From: SYOC01 sp964441775
Lineage (GTDB): Bacteria > Desulfobacterota > Binatia > Bin18
Direction of reading: 5' to 3'
DNA: 64,000 nt
Assembly (NCBI GenBank): GCA_964441775.1
Contig: CAYTVL010000006.1
Coordinates: 143,609-207,608 of the forward strand
Below the pieces are notes generated by a model. The model saw only the letters and a list, made by a program, of their open reading frames with translations. It did not search any database and was not told where the DNA came from. Position numbers and translations under genes: made by a program. The stretch's first letter is position 1. Each line of letters begins with the position of its first letter. Positions 60,570-64,000 of the stretch are shown in pieces.

Positions 60570-61556
60570 ATGGAATGGCTCAATTATCATCACCTGTTGT
60601 ACTTTTGGGCGGTGGCGCGAGAAGGTAGCGTGACGCGCGCGAGCGAACAACTCTATTTGTCTCAACCTACCATCAGCGCCCAGATTCGCGCCCTGGAGCA
60701 TGCACTCGGGGAGAAATTGTTTACAAAATCAGGAAGGAATCTCGTGCTTACGGAGATCGGCCGCGTGGTCTTTCGATACGCGGAAGAAATCTTTTCGCTT
60801 GGACGTGAACTGACGGATACGCTCAAAGGGAAGGTCGGCGCACGCACTCTCAGTCGTCCCGTCCGTTTTCTGGTTGGCATCGCTGATGTGGTCCCCAAGT
60901 TGATCGCGCATCGCTTGCTCGAACCAGCGCTGCATCTGACTGACGCCATGTATATTGTGTGTAGAGAAGACAAGTCGGAGCGCCTGATCGCGGAGCTCGC
61001 CGTGCACGAACTGGACCTGGTGCTCACGGATGCCCCGATTCCTCCCGCCGTGAAAGTCAAAGCGTACAATCATCTGCTTGGGGAATGTGGTGTGACGGTG
61101 TTCGGTCACCGCAAGCAGGCTGCTGTCTATCGCAAAAACTTTCCGAGATCACTAGAGGGAGCCCCCTTCCTTATGCCCACGGACAATACCGTGCTCCGCC
61201 GTTCCTTGGAGCAATGGTTTGACGCTCAAGCGATTCGCCCCGTGGTGAAAGGGGAGTTTGAAGATAGTGCGCTGCTCAAAGTTTTTGGGCAATCGGGCAT
61301 GGGATTGTTTGTTGTTCCTTCCACGATCGAAGAGGAGGTGCGGCGGCAATATGATGTCCAAGTCGTAGGCCGCACGGACGCCGTACGCGAACGCTTTTAC
61401 GCTGTTTCTATCGAGCGCAAACTCAAACACCCGGCCGTGGTCGCGATTTCCGAAGCTGCACGGCAAGCGCTCTTCAAAATACAGGGTGAGAGCGGGAGAA
61501 AGCGGGGGTTAGGAAAGGACATCGCTTCACAGCACGAATCGCCTCGTAGGTCATGA
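60570..61556 (+). CDS. nhaR: NhaR-like LysR-family transcriptional regulator
   Basis: A 328-residue LysR-type regulator. It has WLNYHHLLYFWAVAREGSVT, the winged HTH with LYLSQPTISAQIRALEHALG, and an effector domain with TDNTVLRRSLEQWFD. The LNYHHLLYFW N-terminus is the NhaR hallmark. NhaR proteins activate Na+/H+ antiporter genes, but no nhaA is in the window; the divergent htpX/terC pair may be its target instead. An A/T-rich divergent region precedes it. Confidence 0.87.
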   Translation: MEWLNYHHLLYFWAVAREGSVTRASEQLYLSQPTISAQIRALEHALGEKLFTKSGRNLVLTEIGRVVFRYAEEIFSLGRELTDTLKGKVGARTLSRPVRFLVGIADVVPKLIAHRLLEPALHLTDAMYIVCREDKSERLIAELAVHELDLVLTDAPIPPAVKVKAYNHLLGECGVTVFGHRKQAAVYRKNFPRSLEGAPFLMPTDNTVLRRSLEQWFDAQAIRPVVKGEFEDSALLKVFGQSGMGLFVVPSTIEEEVRRQYDVQVVGRTDAVRERFYAVSIERKLKHPAVVAISEAARQALFKIQGESGRKRGLGKDIASQHESPRRS

Positions 61557-61723
61557 ATACACTTTGCGATACGATACTGAAGTTTTACCGCTTCTCCACA
61601 GAGCCTCTGCGCCGTGAGTGCGACGCGTGTGGTAGTGTAGGGTGACCGTGCCGTTACGTTGAGTTTGCGTGGCGCTCTCAAATTCAAAGCCTAATACACC
61701 AAGGCTTTGCCGCGTTGGAATTG

Positions 61724-62788
61724 CTACGCTGTAAACTCCACTACAAATCCATCAGCCAATTCTTGCCCGCCGCCAATATAATCGCCGTTCACGTCACAGA
61801 CAATCAAGCGTGTACCGATGAAGCGTAACCCCATCGGCATGACGAACCCGCTCGCAAACTCGTGGAGTTTTCCTTGACGGTCGACACGATAAATCTTTCC
61901 TTCGCGCGGGAGCGCTCGATCTTTCGGCACTGGCATGGGCATCGCCGTCCCGATATCAGCAACAAACAAGTCTCCAGCATAGGGACCAAATCCAGCCGGC
62001 GCATAAGCGATGCCTGTCGGTGCGTGCAAGCCTTCGACCAGGAACTGGGGCAGCGCCTGTCCGTCCGGTGTAACCTGGGTCACAGTCGCGAATCCAGGAA
62101 CCTGACGACGCGGTGAGAAGTTTCCATTCGCCGTTGTCACCAACATGCGATCTTCATCGTTCACTTTCGTAAAGGTCAAACACACAGGTTGTCGCGGACG
62201 GGCAGAATCCATCACCACGAATGGCCGCGCCTGGCCGTCAGGCGTAATCCGGTAAATCGCATTATTGAGCAGAGTGACAGCAAACAAGCCTCCAGCAAAG
62301 GCGGTGTGATCTGGACCAAACAACAAATCGATCCCTGCGCCGCTCACGCCTTCGTTGCGCGTCCCTGCTGATGGTAACTCAGCAAAGCGGTGTGCATCCC
62401 AGGTGTGGGGATCAGCTCGGAGAATAACATGATTTGCGGTTGCTCCAGCCCAACCTTTTTTTGCTTGTGCGAGAATGAAAATCTGCCCACTGTACGGCGC
62501 AAAGCTTTGTGGCGCCCGGTCGATCCCCGTCGGTGGAGGAATTTTGCCAACCGGGACAAGCGCTGATACTGCTCCATTCGATTTTACGCAATACAATCCG
62601 CCGCCGCCTTCGCCTTCTTCTCCACCGTCATCATTCAGCCAAATGTCGTCTCCTTCCCCGGCAATAGGAAAGAGTGGATCATAGAAGGTCCCTTGTGGAA
62701 CCATTACTCGCGCCTGGTATCCTGACACGACAGTGATTTGTGGCGGGGCCATGTAGGACGCAGAAATTGGGTCGTGCGCTTGGGCCAT
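61724..62788 (-). CDS. SMP-30/NHL-like beta-propeller protein
   Basis: A 354-residue protein without a signal peptide. It shows repeated beta-propeller strands: GPDHTAFAGGLFAVTLLNNAI, LHAPTGIAYAPAGFGPYAGDL (given in parts as LHAPTGIAYAP and YAGDLFVAD), and GKIYRVDRQGKLHEFASGF. The pattern of GL(F/Y)V repeats matches gluconolactonase/NHL-like propellers. A metal ligand set is not certain, so enzyme activity is not assigned. It stands alone on the minus strand. Confidence 0.68.
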   Translation of the reverse strand: MAQAHDPISASYMAPPQITVVSGYQARVMVPQGTFYDPLFPIAGEGDDIWLNDDGGEEGEGGGGLYCVKSNGAVSALVPVGKIPPPTGIDRAPQSFAPYSGQIFILAQAKKGWAGATANHVILRADPHTWDAHRFAELPSAGTRNEGVSGAGIDLLFGPDHTAFAGGLFAVTLLNNAIYRITPDGQARPFVVMDSARPRQPVCLTFTKVNDEDRMLVTTANGNFSPRRQVPGFATVTQVTPDGQALPQFLVEGLHAPTGIAYAPAGFGPYAGDLFVADIGTAMPMPVPKDRALPREGKIYRVDRQGKLHEFASGFVMPMGLRFIGTRLIVCDVNGDYIGGGQELADGFVVEFTA

Positions 62789-62857
62789 ATCTTCCTCCCC
62801 ATGAGTAAGATCTTTTACGATTGTATACGTTGTGTGTGGCTGTGTGTGGTGTTGAGC

Positions 62858-63031
62858 CTACGCTACCTGAGACCACTCGTATTTGCCTTCCGAATGTGTC
62901 CGCTCAAGGTGTTCTAGTCGTGTCTGCAACCTCTGTACTTCAGCGGTCAAATTGACAAGGCGCCAACTCATCCACCCAACAATTCCACAGCCCACTGGAA
63001 GCCATAGCCAGATCAGTTCTTCAAGCCACAT
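62858..63031 (-). CDS. 57-residue single-pass membrane protein
   Basis: A small protein starting at ATG 63031, with GAGGAGGG directly upstream, so the longer start at 63046 is not used. Residues 2-25 (WLEELIWLWLPVGCGIVG) form one TM helix, followed by a coiled-coil-like tail with LTAEVQRLQTRLEHLERTH. The arrangement (TM plus cytoplasmic coil) is common in small scaffold proteins; the family is not known. Confidence 0.68.
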   Translation of the reverse strand: MWLEELIWLWLPVGCGIVGWMSWRLVNLTAEVQRLQTRLEHLERTHSEGKYEWSQVA

Positions 63032-63181
63032 GGATTCCCTCCTCAAAAGAAACTCCTCGTAACATGCGTGAAGAGCCTCCTTCTTGCAAGCTGCTCAATC
63101 GAATCCAGGAGATTTGTCTGCTTTGTCACCTTATTTCTGAGCATACCTTGCGCAAGCGTTTGTAGATTGCATACTAGCTGC

Positions 63182-63537
63182 TCATGCTTGGAGTCCGGGA
63201 ATAAAGATATTCTTTTCTTGTAACGCAAAAGCTAGGTCCGATGGCGGGATGACAAGGATGTCCAAAGGAAAAGGATGATCGACAGCCGCCGAAATATGAG
63301 CAGTAGCATACAATAGGGTTTCCTCCGTCTCCATGATGACTAACAAGTCCACATCTTATCCTCCGTCGGCTGGCCGTAAGCGTAGGAGCCGAAGAGAATC
63401 ACTTTTTGTGGATGAAACTGCTGGACAATTTGCCTGGTGACTTTCCGCAATTCCTCACGGATAGTCGGGGAGATTACCGTGCCTTGAGTGCCTATGCAAG
63501 CGATTATGCGGTATACTTCCCTGCACTGCCAAATCAT
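63182..63537 (-). pseudogene. MNT-type nucleotidyltransferase, frameshifted
   Basis: The first part encodes QQFHPQKVILFGSYAYGQPTED, the GSxxxG motif of minimal nucleotidyltransferases (the HEPN/MNT class). The frame then breaks, and the next residues DVDLLVIMETEETLLYATAH continue in another frame, through to PFPLDILVIPPSDLAF and a TGA at 63182. One base is missing around 63356. An ATG at 63537 is a possible start, without a strong ribosome site. No intact HEPN partner is seen, so it is a decayed antitoxin. Confidence 0.72.
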
Positions 63538-63722
63538 GCAGTAGTTCACCGCACTGATTTTGATTAGGTGCAGCGCCGTCGTTTTCAGGGCAATGACGTA
63601 CCCACTGCCTTCCGTACACTTAGGACTAGGGGACAAAACCTTCCTGTACTTTCTACATTGTTCGTTTTGACAAGTACTTACAGAACTGTACTTGGGTTTT
63701 GTCTCATGGTCCTTAATACGAT

Positions 63723-64000
63723 TTAGGCCGCATGCTGGGTAGGCGGGGCGAGCCAGTGGGAGAGAACGGTTTTCAAGGAGTCGGGCTTGATGGGTTTGGA
63801 GACATAATCATCCATGCCGGCGGCTAAGCAGCGTTCTTTATCCCCCTGCATGGCGTTGGCGGTCATGGCGATAATGGGCAGGTGGGTGCTGGTGCCGCGC
63901 TCGCGCTCGCGCAGGGCTTTGGTGGCGGCAAAGCCATCCATCTCCGGCATTTGACAGTCCATGAGGAGGGCGGCGTAGGTGATACGCTGCACGGCGGCCA
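63723..64000 (-). CDS. receiver domain at the end of a hybrid kinase or regulator, cut by right edge
   Basis: The frame is open to the right edge and ends at 63723. ALLMDCQMPEMDGFAATKAL holds the phospho-acceptor Asp, PIIAMTANAMQGDKERCL the Thr/Ala region, and MDDYVSKPIKPDSL the conserved Lys. This C-terminal receiver with a short tail is typical of hybrid histidine kinases. The rest lies outside the window. Confidence 0.85.
   Translation of the reverse strand, partial: AAVQRITYAALLMDCQMPEMDGFAATKALRERERGTSTHLPIIAMTANAMQGDKERCLAAGMDDYVSKPIKPDSLKTVLSHWLAPPTQHAA

Noticed and set aside
63043..63228. A 61-codon minus-strand frame next to the broken nucleotidyltransferase, considered as its HEPN partner.
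   Set aside because: Its N-terminal part is the out-of-frame reading of the nucleotidyltransferase end and no HEPN motif (RxxxxH) is present.
1..64000. CRISPR arrays, prophage or conjugation modules, and rRNA.
   Set aside because: No regularly spaced direct repeats with unique spacers, no integrase, portal or relaxase-type genes, and no rRNA sequence were seen.

Overview
The window is a moderately GC-rich bacterial chromosome segment with no rRNA, plasmid or phage backbone. CoA chemistry is abundant: crotonase, two CaiB/BaiF CoA-transferases, acyl-CoA dehydrogenase, MaoC, 3-hydroxyacyl-CoA dehydrogenase and a class III PHA synthase. There are also metal-dependent amidohydrolases, VOC and LLM proteins, a selenocysteine insertion locus and an RND pump. 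This gene content fits an uncultured Gram-negative soil, sediment or sponge-type lineage of the former Deltaproteobacteria or Tectomicrobia/Binatota kind. That placement is inferred from gene content only; no phylogenetic marker was tested.

Layout. 0-2.4 kb: the start of a membrane protein running off the left edge, a VOC-crotonase operon and a GFA protein. 2.5-3.7 kb: a compact TumE-type toxin-antitoxin pair followed by an Mrr-like nuclease with two zinc ribbons. 3.8-7.1 kb (minus): short PhaE-like subunit, PhaC, GNAT, GH172. 7.3-9.0 kb: SGNH esterase and a GNAT-cupin pair, preceded by two tandem terminators. 9.4-12.7 kb: GlmS and GlmU, the UDP-GlcNAc branch, separated by a repeat element. 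12.9-15.5 kb: an esterase, SelA and a convergent tRNA-Sec. 15.9-20.3 kb: an RND efflux operon, with a decayed 5' half copy of tRNA-Sec on its far side. 21-24 kb: MBL hydrolase, MoxR ATPase, LuxR-type response regulator. 24-28.8 kb: SbcC, a cysteine-cluster protein and a HAB-mutase-like membrane protein, with REP-like palindromes. 28.8-35.3 kb: VOC, amidohydrolase, epoxide-hydrolase-like, MaoC, EamA exporter, an MmyB-type XRE regulator with a clear palindromic operator, EEP nuclease and LLM oxidoreductase.

35.5-37.5 kb is an AT-richer accessory patch: a VapBC pair and a large PIN-like protein split by a -1 frameshift on a canonical slippery heptamer. 37.7-49.2 kb: D-aminoacylase-type hydrolase, a class III cyclase/TPR protein (5' frameshift) preceded by an unlisted 32-residue membrane peptide, two CoA-transferases, phosphoesterase, acyl-CoA dehydrogenase, MBL hydrolase, DUF309, a DUF4124 protein and IlvE. 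49.2-50.8 kb: DUF6883/DUF4926 pair, a secreted orphan and a MITE-like repeat. 50.9-54.5 kb (minus): moaB-moaD-moaE-ispH-3HB-CoA dehydrogenase and a flavin reductase. 54.6-56.2 kb: an orphan, a TIR-like/winged-helix protein and a HigB relic. 56.4-64 kb: amidohydrolase, XRE-cupin regulator, TerC-HtpX, divergent NhaR, a beta-propeller protein, a small membrane protein, a broken nucleotidyltransferase and a receiver domain cut by the right edge.

The most interesting non-housekeeping items are the TumE/Mrr cassette, the tRNA-Sec partial duplication flanking the efflux operon, the slippery-site PIN protein, the TIR-like effector, the two unlisted small ORFs and a MoaD with residues after its Gly-Gly.
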